A stretch of DNA of 64,000 nt from Candidatus Bacteroides intestinavium (lineage in GTDB: Bacteria; Bacteroidota; Bacteroidia; Bacteroidales; Bacteroidaceae): contig DWZE01000085.1 in NCBI GenBank assembly GCA_019118325.1, forward strand, positions 1-64,000. Reading direction: 5' to 3'. This document shows, in pieces, positions 42,665 to 50,193 of the stretch (position 1 is its first letter; each line of letters starts with the position of its first letter). The translations under genes were made by a program, and so were the position numbers. The notes under the pieces are model-generated. The model saw only the letters and a program-made list of their open reading frames with translations. It was not told the DNA's origin and searched no databases.

Positions 42665-43141
42665 TCAATTTCTCAACAAAGTACAAAGTTCTTCCAGGCA
42701 GGCGGCATCCGTCTCGTCGAAGTCGGCCGGGCGGTCGCTGTCTATGTCCAGCACTCCCCATACGCGGTCCGCCTTGTCGTGCAAGGGTATGACGATTTCC
42801 GAGCGCGACAGGGAACTGCATGCAATGTGTCCCGGGAAGGCATCCACATCGGGTACTACCAGGGTGCGGTTCTCTTTCCAGGCCGTTCCGCATACACCTC
42901 GACCATGGGCGATACGGGTGCAGGCCACCGGTCCTTGGAAAGGTCCCAAGACCAGTTCGTCACCTTCTACCCGGTAGAATCCTACCCAGAAGAAGCCGAA
43001 TGTGGTCTTCAGGGCTGCGGCCACATTGGCCAGATTGGCTATACGGTCGGTTTCGCCGGCCAGCAGGCTCTGCACTTGCGGCAAGAGGGTGCGGTAACGT
43101 TCGGCCTTGTCGCCGGTACTGACATAGATATCTTCTGCCAT
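42665..43141 (-). CDS. msrC: Free methionine-R-sulfoxide reductase (GAF type)
   Basis: A 158-residue single GAF domain. The three family cysteines are present in GPVACTRIAHGRGVCGTAW and GHIACSS, forming the active site that reduces free L-methionine-R-sulfoxide with thioredoxin. LGPFQGPVACTRI and VWGVLDIDS are conserved family strings. It acts in the cytoplasm against oxidised free methionine and is the first gene of a short unit with DUF3256. The 126 bases upstream hold no other gene. Confidence 0.9.
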   Translation of the reverse strand: MAEDIYVSTGDKAERYRTLLPQVQSLLAGETDRIANLANVAAALKTTFGFFWVGFYRVEGDELVLGPFQGPVACTRIAHGRGVCGTAWKENRTLVVPDVDAFPGHIACSSLSRSEIVIPLHDKADRVWGVLDIDSDRPADFDETDAACLEELCTLLRN

Positions 43142-43267
43142 GTTTTTTTATCTGCTTGGTTTATCTGTGCGCAAAGATGGGAATTAAGTGTGAAACGGCA
43201 AAGCCGTCAGTCTCCCTTCGGTGCATATTTATGTTTCTTTTGCCCGGCACGCGGTTTTTCCTGCCGT

Positions 43268-44170
43268 TCATCGGCTGCCCAGGTAGAGGAAGAACATGCC
43301 CAACAGTACCAGCGCCAGGTCCACAGCCTTGCTACGCAGATTCTTTTCGTGGAAAGCCAGTGCACCGAAAAGGAATGAGACGATGACACTGCCACGCCGC
43401 ACCATGGATACGATGGAAATCATGGAGTCTTCGTAGCTCAGGGCGTAGAAATAGGCGAAGTCTGCCGCGCAAAGGAAGAAAGATATGCCCACGATGCACC
43501 AGTCCCAACGGAAAGGAGTCTCCCGGCGGCGGGGATACCACAACAGTAGGAGCACGGGACACATGATGAACACCTGGTAGACATTGTACCATGCCTGTAC
43601 CAGCATCGGGTCGAATTGCTTCATCAGATACTTGTCATACAATCCGCTCACGGCTCCCAGTACGGCGGCCAGTACGATGCATAGTATCCATTTGTTGTGT
43701 CGGAAGTCAATCCCTTCTTTCTTCCCGGAACGGCTCAACAGGAAGAAGGACAGAATGGCCAGAATGACCCCTACCCATTGCCAAAGGTTCAGCCGCTCGC
43801 CAAACAGCAGCAGGGCTCCCACCAGCACCATGACTGGGCGCGTGGCATTGATGGGGCCTACGATGGTGAGTGGCAGGTGTTTCATGCCGAAATAGCCGAA
43901 GGCCCACGACCCCAGCACGATAAATGACTTGAGCAGCACATACTTGTGTACTTCCCATCCGGCAGCTGGTACATAGAATATCGTCCCTGCCAGCGCGTCG
44001 GGTGTCCAGAAAGAACATAGAATGAACGGCAGGAACACCAGGCTACAGAACAGGGTATTGAGAAACAACACGGGCAGCACGGCATTGCCACGCAGCGACT
44101 TCTTCTTGAAAGCGTCGTAGAAACCTAACAGGGCTGCGGAGAGAAAAGCGAGAATCAACCACATAAGCAA
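43268..44170 (-). CDS. EamA/DMT-superfamily transporter
   Basis: A 300-residue protein with ten membrane helices in two EamA halves (about 1-140 and 150-300). Recognisable parts are the N-terminal LIGAFLSAALLGFYDAFKKKSL-like start, GPINATRPVMVLVGALLLFGERL ending half one, and GALAFHEKNLRSKAVDLALVLLGMFFLYLG ending half two. The substrate is unknown; DMT proteins export or import small metabolites. The start codon abuts the truA stop, so the two are co-transcribed. Confidence 0.9.
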   Translation of the reverse strand: MLMWLILAFLSAALLGFYDAFKKKSLRGNAVLPVLFLNTLFCSLVFLPFILCSFWTPDALAGTIFYVPAAGWEVHKYVLLKSFIVLGSWAFGYFGMKHLPLTIVGPINATRPVMVLVGALLLFGERLNLWQWVGVILAILSFFLLSRSGKKEGIDFRHNKWILCIVLAAVLGAVSGLYDKYLMKQFDPMLVQAWYNVYQVFIMCPVLLLLWYPRRRETPFRWDWCIVGISFFLCAADFAYFYALSYEDSMISIVSMVRRGSVIVSFLFGALAFHEKNLRSKAVDLALVLLGMFFLYLGSR

Positions 44171-44932
44171 TCAGTCATTGTCTGTTGGAAAGAGTCTGTC
44201 AGGATAAGTAATGTCTGCCAGGAAAAGTCCCTCGGCAGGCGCCGATGTTCCGGCCCGGCATCGGTCTTTCTGCTCGATGATGCGGCGGAAGTCCCCGACG
44301 GTCAGTTTGCCTCGCCCCACGTCAAGCAGTGTGCCGACGATGGCACGGACCATGTTGCGCAAGAAACGGTCGGCCCGGATGGTGAAGACCCATGTCACGT
44401 CGTCCACTTGCGTCCAGGCAGCATGCATGATGCGGCAGTTGTTGGTCTTGACATCCGTGTGCAGTTTGCTGAAGCTGGTGAAGTCCGTATAGTCCGAGAG
44501 GGTGGCGGCCGCTTCGTTCATCCGGTCAAAGTCCGGCGTACGGAACAGCCGGCAACGGTAGGGGCGCAGGAAGGGGGTCTTGGCAGTGGTGACGTAATAA
44601 TGATAGGTGCGCGACGTGGCGTCGAAGCGGGCATGGGCCTCCGGCCGAACGGGACAAATGCGATGGATGGCGATGTCGGGCGGCAACAGGCGGTTCAGTT
44701 TGTCGGCCAGCAGCACGGTGTCCACGGGAGCATCGGCATCGAAATGCGCCACCATCAGCGAGGCATGCACCCCGGCATCGGTACGTCCCGCTCCCACCAC
44801 GTCCACCTCGCGACGCAGCAGGGTGGAGAGGGCGCGCATCAGGCACTCCTGCACACTCAAACCGTTGGGCTGTATCTGCCAGCCGTGATAGGCTGCGCCG
44901 TCGTAGGAAAGGTAGATGAAATATCGTTGCAC
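44171..44932 (-). CDS. truA: tRNA pseudouridine(38-40) synthase TruA
   Basis: A 253-residue enzyme. [18 protein letters not shown] opens the family, the catalytic aspartate lies in [11 protein letters not shown], and [17 protein letters not shown] and [19 protein letters not shown] are conserved TruA blocks. It modifies positions 38-40 of the tRNA anticodon arm in the cytoplasm. It is followed without a gap by an EamA transporter. The promoter box is at 44970-44977. Confidence 0.96.
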   Translation of the reverse strand: MQRYFIYLSYDGAAYHGWQIQPNGLSVQECLMRALSTLLRREVDVVGAGRTDAGVHASLMVAHFDADAPVDTVLLADKLNRLLPPDIAIHRICPVRPEAHARFDATSRTYHYYVTTAKTPFLRPYRCRLFRTPDFDRMNEAAATLSDYTDFTSFSKLHTDVKTNNCRIMHAAWTQVDDVTWVFTIRADRFLRNMVRAIVGTLLDVGRGKLTVGDFRRIIEQKDRCRAGTSAPAEGLFLADITYPDRLFPTDND

Positions 44933-44969
44933 GTTTCTGTTTAGTCTTTAATGATTGCAATAACGGGTG

Positions 44970-44977
44970 CAAAGGTA
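44970..44977 (-). promoter_or_regulatory. -7 promoter box (TACCTTTG) of truA
   Basis: A minus-strand TAnnTTTG match 38 bases before the start at 44932. Confidence 0.55.
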
Positions 44978-45018
44978 CGAAAAAAAAGGAAAGGCTTTCG
45001 TGGTCGCGAAGGTTGTTG

Positions 45019-45026
45019 TATCTTTG
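45019..45026 (+). promoter_or_regulatory. -7 promoter box (TATCTTTG) of the DUF5715 gene
   Basis: A TAnnTTTG match divergent from the truA promoter, leaving a leader of about 95 bases without visible structure. Confidence 0.5.
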
Positions 45027-45125
45027 CGCGGCCTCCAGCAGGACAGAATGGGTGGTTGATTCTGTAGAGTATTAACCGCTGGACACTTGCCACTAACTAT
45101 TAAACCGTTGAACATTTATCGCTAT

Positions 45126-45818
45126 ATGACTATGTACAATCAGAAAAGACTGTTTCCTCTCCTCCTCGCTGTCTGCTTGTGTGGAGTATTTGCTTTCGCA
45201 GGTTGCAAAAAGAAAGAAGACTTGACCATGAAGATGAACGAACCGCACAATATACGCGGCGTTGCCAACTTTGGCCGCACTTTCGGCGACCGTAATGACC
45301 GCCAACTGGCCGTGGCGCAGGCCATCGGCATTCCGCCCATTGCCTCGCGCGAGGCGGCGGAGAAACTGACGGACAGACTTGTCCTCATTGATGACAACGA
45401 ACATTACAGTGTGGATTCGCTGACTCACTCTATCCCTTATCTCATTCCCGGTGCAGCTGCCCTGCTGGATACCATCGGACAAAACTTCCTGGACTCACTG
45501 GCTTGCAAGGGGTTGAATCCCAATAAGATTATCGTCACCTCCGTGCTCCGTACCCAAGGAGACGTGAAGCGTCTGCGTCGGCGCAATACCAATGCCAGTG
45601 CCAACTCCACCCATGCCTACGGTACCACTTTCGATATCAGTTGGAAACGTTTCGAGAAAGTGGAAGACCCTGACGGCCGCCCTCTGCAGGACGTTCGCGC
45701 TGACACGCTGAAACTGGTACTGGCCGAAGTGCTGCGCGACTTGAAGAAGGCCGACCGCTGCTACGTGAAGTACGAAATCCGGCAGGCCTGCTTCCACATC
45801 ACGACTCGTGTGCAGTAG
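45126..45818 (+). CDS. DUF5715 lipoprotein, M15-peptidase-like
   Basis: 230 residues from ATG 45126 (ATG 45132 is an alternative), with a lipobox FAGC. The C-terminal part carries the layout of D-Ala-D-Ala carboxypeptidases of the M15/VanY type: ITSVLRTQGDVKRLRRRN-like strand-helix, STHAYGTTFDISW (SxHxxGxxxD zinc motif) and CFHIT near the end as the third ligand. It would act on peptidoglycan in the periplasm. The family is listed as DUF5715 in Bacteroidales. The 3' end overlaps the convergent nnr gene by 20 bases. Confidence 0.82.
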   Translation: MTMYNQKRLFPLLLAVCLCGVFAFAGCKKKEDLTMKMNEPHNIRGVANFGRTFGDRNDRQLAVAQAIGIPPIASREAAEKLTDRLVLIDDNEHYSVDSLTHSIPYLIPGAAALLDTIGQNFLDSLACKGLNPNKIIVTSVLRTQGDVKRLRRRNTNASANSTHAYGTTFDISWKRFEKVEDPDGRPLQDVRADTLKLVLAEVLRDLKKADRCYVKYEIRQACFHITTRVQ

Positions 45819-47322
45819 CCAGTTCCTGCCAGGCTTGGGGCAGGTGGCTCACCAAGTCTCCTGCCGTCAGGCTGATTTGCCCAAACTCATCGGCAGCCAG
45901 GTCGCCGGCCAGTCCGTGTACATAGACGCCCAGTACGGCAGCATCGCCGGGGGCGTATCCTTGTGCCAGCAAGGCCAGCAGGATGCCCGTCAGTACGTCA
46001 CCGCTGCCACCCGTGGCCATGCCGGGATTGCCCGTCGTGTTGAAGCGGCATTTCCCGTCGGGCGAGATAACGGCGGTATAGGCTCCTTTCAGTATGACGT
46101 ATGTTTCGGTCTGCTGCGCCAGTTCGCGGGCCCGCTCCAGGCGTTCGTAGCTGTTCTGGCATTTGCCTACCAGGCGTTCCAGTTCCTTGGGATGCGGGGT
46201 CAGGATGCTTCCCTTGGGCAGGCGAGAGAGATAAGTCCGATTGTCACCCAGGATATTCAAGGCGTCAGCATCCAGTACCATCGGCACCTCGCAGATGTCT
46301 ATCTGCTCCAATAAAGCCGAGATGGTCTCATTCGACCGGCCCAAGCCGGGACCGATGGCCACTGCCTGATAGTCATCTGTGTTGATGGGGGTGGCAAAGC
46401 AGGTGTCGCTCAGGTCCAGTTCGGTCATGGCTTCCGGTACGGATGTTTGCACAATGTCGTTGTTGTAGAAAGGCACGTGTACCGTCAGCAGTCCGACTCC
46501 TGAACGCAGGCAAGCCCGTGCCGCCAGCACCGAGGCGCCAGCCATCCCTTGCGAACCGGCCACCAGCAACGCACGCCCGAAGTTGCCTTTATGGGCAAAA
46601 CGTCCGCGGGGTCTCAGCAGGGCCGACACGGTGTCTGGCTCCGTCAGTTCGTAGTCCGTAGGCGTATGAGCAATGGCTTCCGCACTCAACCGTATGTCCA
46701 GCAAACGCCATTCGCCCACATACGCCTCGTTCTCGGCAAACAGGAAGGCGAGTTTGGGCAATTGCAGGCTCAGCGTGAGGTCGGCGCGTACGATGGCCGA
46801 TGACACGTTGTATGTATTGTCCTCGCACATCAGGCCGGATGGGATGTCTATGGCCACCACTTGTGCAGGCGAGGCGTTGATGAACTTCACTACTGCGGCG
46901 AAGCCGCCTGCCAATGGCTTGTTCAGGCCGCTGCCGAAGAGTCCGTCAATGATGACATCGTCCGCCGTCAGCTTGGGGAAGGTAAATTGCGAAGTCACTT
47001 CGTGAAAGTCCACATCGGGCACGGCCGCCAATCGCTCCATGTTCGTGGCGCAGTCGGGCGAAAGTTTGCCTTTCGTATTGAACAGGAAGGTTTCCACCTG
47101 GTAGCCCCGTTCCATCAGCAGACGCGCCAAGGCCAGGGCATCGCCACCGTTGTTGCCCGGTCCGGCGAAAATCGTTATCCGTGTGTCCGTCTTCCATCGT
47201 CCCGCGATGGCCCCGGCCAGGGCGCGGGCGGAGCGTTCCATCAGGTCGATGGAGGCAATGGGTTCATTCTCTATGGTATAGGCATCTAACAGCCGGATGC
47301 TTTCGGTAGGAAAAATCTTCAT
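45799..47322 (-). CDS. nnr: Bifunctional NAD(P)HX epimerase/dehydratase
   Basis: 507 residues from ATG 47322 (MKIFPTESIRLLDAYT); the longer frame would run over the promoter. The N-terminal YjeF_N epimerase (about 1-215) has AGPGNNGGDALALARLL and VVAIDIPSGL. The C-terminal ADP-dependent dehydratase (about 225-505) has KGNFGRALLVAGSQGMAGA, AIGPGLGRS, VLDADALNIL, TPHPKELERL and NPGMATGGSGDVLTG. It repairs hydrated NADH and NADPH in the cytoplasm. The length and fusion order are those of E. coli Nnr. Confidence 0.95.
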   Translation of the reverse strand: MKIFPTESIRLLDAYTIENEPIASIDLMERSARALAGAIAGRWKTDTRITIFAGPGNNGGDALALARLLMERGYQVETFLFNTKGKLSPDCATNMERLAAVPDVDFHEVTSQFTFPKLTADDVIIDGLFGSGLNKPLAGGFAAVVKFINASPAQVVAIDIPSGLMCEDNTYNVSSAIVRADLTLSLQLPKLAFLFAENEAYVGEWRLLDIRLSAEAIAHTPTDYELTEPDTVSALLRPRGRFAHKGNFGRALLVAGSQGMAGASVLAARACLRSGVGLLTVHVPFYNNDIVQTSVPEAMTELDLSDTCFATPINTDDYQAVAIGPGLGRSNETISALLEQIDICEVPMVLDADALNILGDNRTYLSRLPKGSILTPHPKELERLVGKCQNSYERLERARELAQQTETYVILKGAYTAVISPDGKCRFNTTGNPGMATGGSGDVLTGILLALLAQGYAPGDAAVLGVYVHGLAGDLAADEFGQISLTAGDLVSHLPQAWQELATAHES

Positions 47323-47349
47323 TGGCAATCGTTTTTTATAAATCGGGAG

Positions 47350-47357
47350 CAAAAGTA
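47350..47357 (-). promoter_or_regulatory. -7 promoter box (TACTTTTG) of nnr
   Basis: A minus-strand TAnnTTTG match 28 bases before the start at 47322. Confidence 0.55.
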
Positions 47358-47386
47358 CGAATTTTGTTCCAAATGCATGCTTTTCC

Positions 47387-48439
47387 TTAGCGGAAACGGA
47401 ACGTGACCCATACGCCTTTGTGATCCGTGGGCCATACACCTTGATGGGGCAGGAAGGGGTCCTGCGTCTGTTCTTCCATCCGTTGGTTCCGGCAGATGCT
47501 GCCACGCGGCCCGTAGATAAGGGCTTCCGTGGCCTCCAGTCCCGGATAGGGATGGTAAAATACGTAGTCGATGCGATCCCTTTCGTCGGATTTCGGCGCC
47601 CAGGTCAGCCGTTCGACGGGTACCCGAGGATTGTCGGCGGGGAAAGTGAAGCCCGGGCAGGCCAGCACGTCCGGGTGACAGGCACGGTAGGCGTCCACAA
47701 ACCCGGCATTGTCCAGCAGCAGCGGTACGGTCCAGGGGATGATGAGTCCGTTGTGGTCATACAGGTCTTTGGTCTCGCGGATCCAGTCCAGGTGCGACGG
47801 CTCGTTGAAGTCTCCGCCCAAGATGACGATATCGCCCTCGGCCACGTCCTTGCGCGCCTCCTCGATGAAGCGGCGGATGGCGTCGTCACGCAGCGAGGCG
47901 TCGTTCACTTGCAGGACTTCGAGGACGGTCTGCGGGATGGGAATCTCTTCCCACGTGGAACCGTCATATCCGCGCACGTTATAATAGGCGTCGTTCAGGT
48001 AGTCCAGATGGGCGGTGTAGACGGCAATCTTGCGCCCGCATACCGTGCTTTCCAGCTTGTAGATGCTGCCGTGGTCATCCTTCTCGGGAAAGACGGTCAG
48101 CGAATCCGTGATGGGATGTCGGCTCAGCAGGCCGGAATCATAGCTGTAGAAGGAATAATACGTTTCACCCCGTTCGGCCAGCGAGCGGACGATGCGGTCG
48201 CAGAAGCGGGTGTCGTGGTAGTTGCGCACTTCGCTGAAGGTCACTAAGTCTGGTTTCAGTCGGGCTATTTCGTCGGCAATGGCCTCGTAGCCGCCCTCCA
48301 CCATTGTGCCTTCCTGCCAGATATTCCACTGGAGCACGCTGAAACTGTCCTGTTCTTTCTGTACGTTCGTTTCGTTGCCGGCAAAGGCAGGAATGGCTGC
48401 CATCATCAGCAGGCTGCAAAATAGAGCATATAAATTCAT
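47387..48439 (-). CDS. Secreted endonuclease/exonuclease/phosphatase-family hydrolase
   Basis: A 350-residue protein with a signal peptide (MNLYALFCSLLMMAAIPAFA). The EEP fold is shown by SVLQWNIWQEGT at the start, the catalytic glutamate in DLVTFSEVRN, YTAHLDY, ILGGDFNEPSH (Asp and Asn) and the final WPTDHKGVWVTF (Asp-His). Members cleave phosphodiester or phosphomonoester bonds in nucleic acids, sphingomyelin or inositol phosphates; the substrate is not evident. Export suggests nutrient scavenging. The predicted promoter is at 48606-48613. Confidence 0.88.
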   Translation of the reverse strand: MNLYALFCSLLMMAAIPAFAGNETNVQKEQDSFSVLQWNIWQEGTMVEGGYEAIADEIARLKPDLVTFSEVRNYHDTRFCDRIVRSLAERGETYYSFYSYDSGLLSRHPITDSLTVFPEKDDHGSIYKLESTVCGRKIAVYTAHLDYLNDAYYNVRGYDGSTWEEIPIPQTVLEVLQVNDASLRDDAIRRFIEEARKDVAEGDIVILGGDFNEPSHLDWIRETKDLYDHNGLIIPWTVPLLLDNAGFVDAYRACHPDVLACPGFTFPADNPRVPVERLTWAPKSDERDRIDYVFYHPYPGLEATEALIYGPRGSICRNQRMEEQTQDPFLPHQGVWPTDHKGVWVTFRFR

Positions 48440-48605
48440 GGTAAGTGTTTAATTCTCTCGTTGTTATAGTCTGTATTAAATCCGCCTGCGGCTTTCTGGC
48501 AGGTGGGGTATTCGTAGTTCATCAAGCGTGAAAGCCGCACGGTCCGGCAACCATACATTCACCTGCCGCAACCGGTAACGCCCTCAGTCTTTTCTTAAGA
48601 CCGCG

Positions 48606-48613
48606 CAAAGGTA
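48606..48613 (-). promoter_or_regulatory. -7 promoter box (TACCTTTG) of the EEP hydrolase
   Basis: A minus-strand TAnnTTTG match leaving a leader of about 160 bases that contains partial inverted repeats (about 48489-48570). Confidence 0.45.
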
Positions 48614-48714
48614 CACATTCTTCCGAAACAGGCCAACAAATCCGAAACAAATGACAGGACAAGCGTCCGGAAGGATCGGTCTGGAAACTGTTCGGTATTG
48701 TGCCCACCGGCGAA

Positions 48715-48802
48715 GATATCTCCGTATACGGGCGCAGATATCTCCGTGCACGGGCAAAGATATCTCCGTGTGCGGGCGGAGATATCTCCGTGTGCCCACG
48801 AA
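48715..48802. repeat. 22-bp tandem array D, GATATC type
   Basis: Units start at 48715, 48737, 48759 and 48781, all GATATCTCCGT and exactly 22 bp apart. The core CGGAGATATCTCCG is complete at the last unit. The array lies between two divergent promoter boxes (48606 and 48844) and is the cleanest of the four GATATC arrays. Confidence 0.92.
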
Positions 48803-48843
48803 GAAAATAGCAGTCCATAAGGCTGAAATCCCGCAAAAATCCG

Positions 48844-48851
48844 TACCTTTG
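48844..48851 (+). promoter_or_regulatory. -7 promoter box (TACCTTTG) of hpt
   Basis: A TAnnTTTG match 18 bases before the start at 48870. It supports that start over the longer open frame, which passes through array D. Confidence 0.6.
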
Positions 48852-48869
48852 TCCCTAAAATCATCGACA

Positions 48870-49409
48870 ATGAACCAGATACAGATAAAAGACAAGCGTT
48901 TTGCCGTCTCCATTCCCGAGGCGGACATCCTGAAGGAAGTGGACCGCGTGGCCGCAGAAATCAACCGTGACCTGGCCGGCAAGAATCCGCTGTTTCTCAG
49001 TGTGCTGAACGGCTCATTCATGTTCACCGCCGACCTGATGAAGCGCATCACCATTCCTTGTGAAGTGTCGTTCGTCAAGCTGGCATCCTACCAGGGCGTG
49101 ACCTCGACGGGCAAAGTGAAGGAGGTCATCGGCATCACCGAGGACCTGACGGACCGCACCATCGTCATCGTGGAGGACATCGTGGACACGGGCTTGACGA
49201 TGCAACGCCTCCTCGAAACATTGGGCACGAGACGTCCAAAGGAAATCCACATTGCCACGCTACTGGTGAAGCCGGAGAAACTGAAAGTGGACCTCGACAT
49301 CAAATACGTGGCCATGCAGATTCCCAACGATTTCATCGTGGGCTATGGACTGGACTACGACGGGCTGGGTCGAAACTACAAGGACATTTATACAGTGGTT
49401 AATGATTAA
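48870..49409 (+). CDS. hpt: Hypoxanthine phosphoribosyltransferase
   Basis: 179 residues from ATG 48870. The family PRPP motif VIVVEDIVDTGLTM is complete, and LSVLNGSFMFTADLMKRI, the SYQGVTSTGKV flexible loop and YVAMQIPNDFIVGYGLDYDGLGRN are conserved Hpt blocks. It salvages hypoxanthine and guanine in the cytoplasm. The last codons (VVND and stop) are built from an ATTAATGATTAA repeat element that continues downstream. adk follows after 106 bases. Confidence 0.95.
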   Translation: MNQIQIKDKRFAVSIPEADILKEVDRVAAEINRDLAGKNPLFLSVLNGSFMFTADLMKRITIPCEVSFVKLASYQGVTSTGKVKEVIGITEDLTDRTIVIVEDIVDTGLTMQRLLETLGTRRPKEIHIATLLVKPEKLKVDLDIKYVAMQIPNDFIVGYGLDYDGLGRNYKDIYTVVND

Positions 49410-49513
49410 TGGTAAGTGGTTAATGGCAAGGATGTTCCACACGCAGCCCATTTTACCATTAACCATTAATCATTAATCATTAACCATTAATCATTAACCA
49501 TTTACCATTAATA
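49396..49513. repeat. ATTAATGATTAATGG inverted-repeat element between hpt and adk
   Basis: The left arm (49396-49427) of GGTTAATGATTAATGG words faces a longer right arm (49455-49512) of CATTAATCATTAACC words. The element starts inside hpt and supplies its stop codon, and ends three bases before the adk start. It is the same design as at 6300 and 36941, with another word. Confidence 0.75.
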
Positions 49514-49515
49514 AA

Positions 49516-50088
49516 ATGCTGAACATCGTAATTTTCGGCGCTCCCGGCTCAGGCAAGGGAACGCAAAGTGAGAGAATTGTAGCCAAGTATGGCATCAACC
49601 ACATTTCGACGGGCGACGTGCTGCGTGCCGAAATCAAAGCCGGCACCGAACTGGGCAAGACGGCCAAGGGCTACATTGACCAAGGTCAACTGCTGCCGGA
49701 CAACCTCATCGTAGACATCCTGGCCTCCACGCTCGACGGGCTGAAGGACTCGAAGGGCGTCATCTTCGACGGATTTCCCCGCACCATCGCCCAGGCCGAA
49801 GCGCTGAAGAAGATGCTGGCCGAGCGGGGTCAGGAAGTAAGCATCATGCTGGACCTCGAAGTGCCCGAAGACGAACTGATGAACCGCCTCATCCTGCGCG
49901 GACAGCAGAGCGGACGCGCCGACGACAACGAGGAGACCATCCGCAAGCGCCTCACCGTCTACCACAGCCAGACGGCTCCCCTCATCGACTGGTACAAGCA
50001 GGAGGGCAAGTATTGCCACATCAACGGACTGGGCGAACTGGAGCGCATCACGGGGGATATCTGCGAGGCGATTGATAAGGTGAAGTAA
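49516..50088 (+). CDS. adk: Adenylate kinase
   Basis: A 190-residue enzyme. P-loop GAPGSGKGTQ, AMP-binding HISTGDVLRAEIKAGTELGK and FDGFPRTIAQAEAL, and the short lid region RGQQSGRADDNEETIRKRL without a zinc-finger lid. It balances ATP, ADP and AMP in the cytoplasm. The start follows the repeat element immediately. In relatives obgE usually comes next; here an ATPase gene intervenes. Confidence 0.96.
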   Translation: MLNIVIFGAPGSGKGTQSERIVAKYGINHISTGDVLRAEIKAGTELGKTAKGYIDQGQLLPDNLIVDILASTLDGLKDSKGVIFDGFPRTIAQAEALKKMLAERGQEVSIMLDLEVPEDELMNRLILRGQQSGRADDNEETIRKRLTVYHSQTAPLIDWYKQEGKYCHINGLGELERITGDICEAIDKVK

Positions 50089-50135
50089 TTTCGCCAACTC
50101 GTATATTTGCACTGTAAAATGTGCAATTCCTTCAT

Positions 50136-50163
50136 AAAAGTGCACTGAATTCAGTGCACTTTT
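50136..50163. promoter_or_regulatory. 28-bp perfect palindrome before the AAA_14 gene
   Basis: The 28-base sequence centred on GAATTC (arms AAAAGTGCACT) is perfectly palindromic. It overlaps the -33 region of the promoter box at 50166-50173, so it may be an operator. With its flanking T residues it could also terminate adk transcripts. A related GCAC-N8-GTGC palindrome lies at about 50110-50125. Confidence 0.6.
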
Positions 50164-50165
50164 CG

Positions 50166-50173
50166 TATCTTTG
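50166..50173 (+). promoter_or_regulatory. -7 promoter box (TATCTTTG) of the AAA_14 gene
   Basis: A TAnnTTTG match 20 bases upstream of 50194. A second box, TATATTTG, is at 50102-50109. Confidence 0.55.
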
Positions 50174-50193
50174 CCCCCGAAAAAGGAGAAAAA

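Noticed and set aside
43142-43267. A small ORF between the EamA and msrC genes
   Set aside because: The frames here have no start with support and overlap known genes on the other strand.
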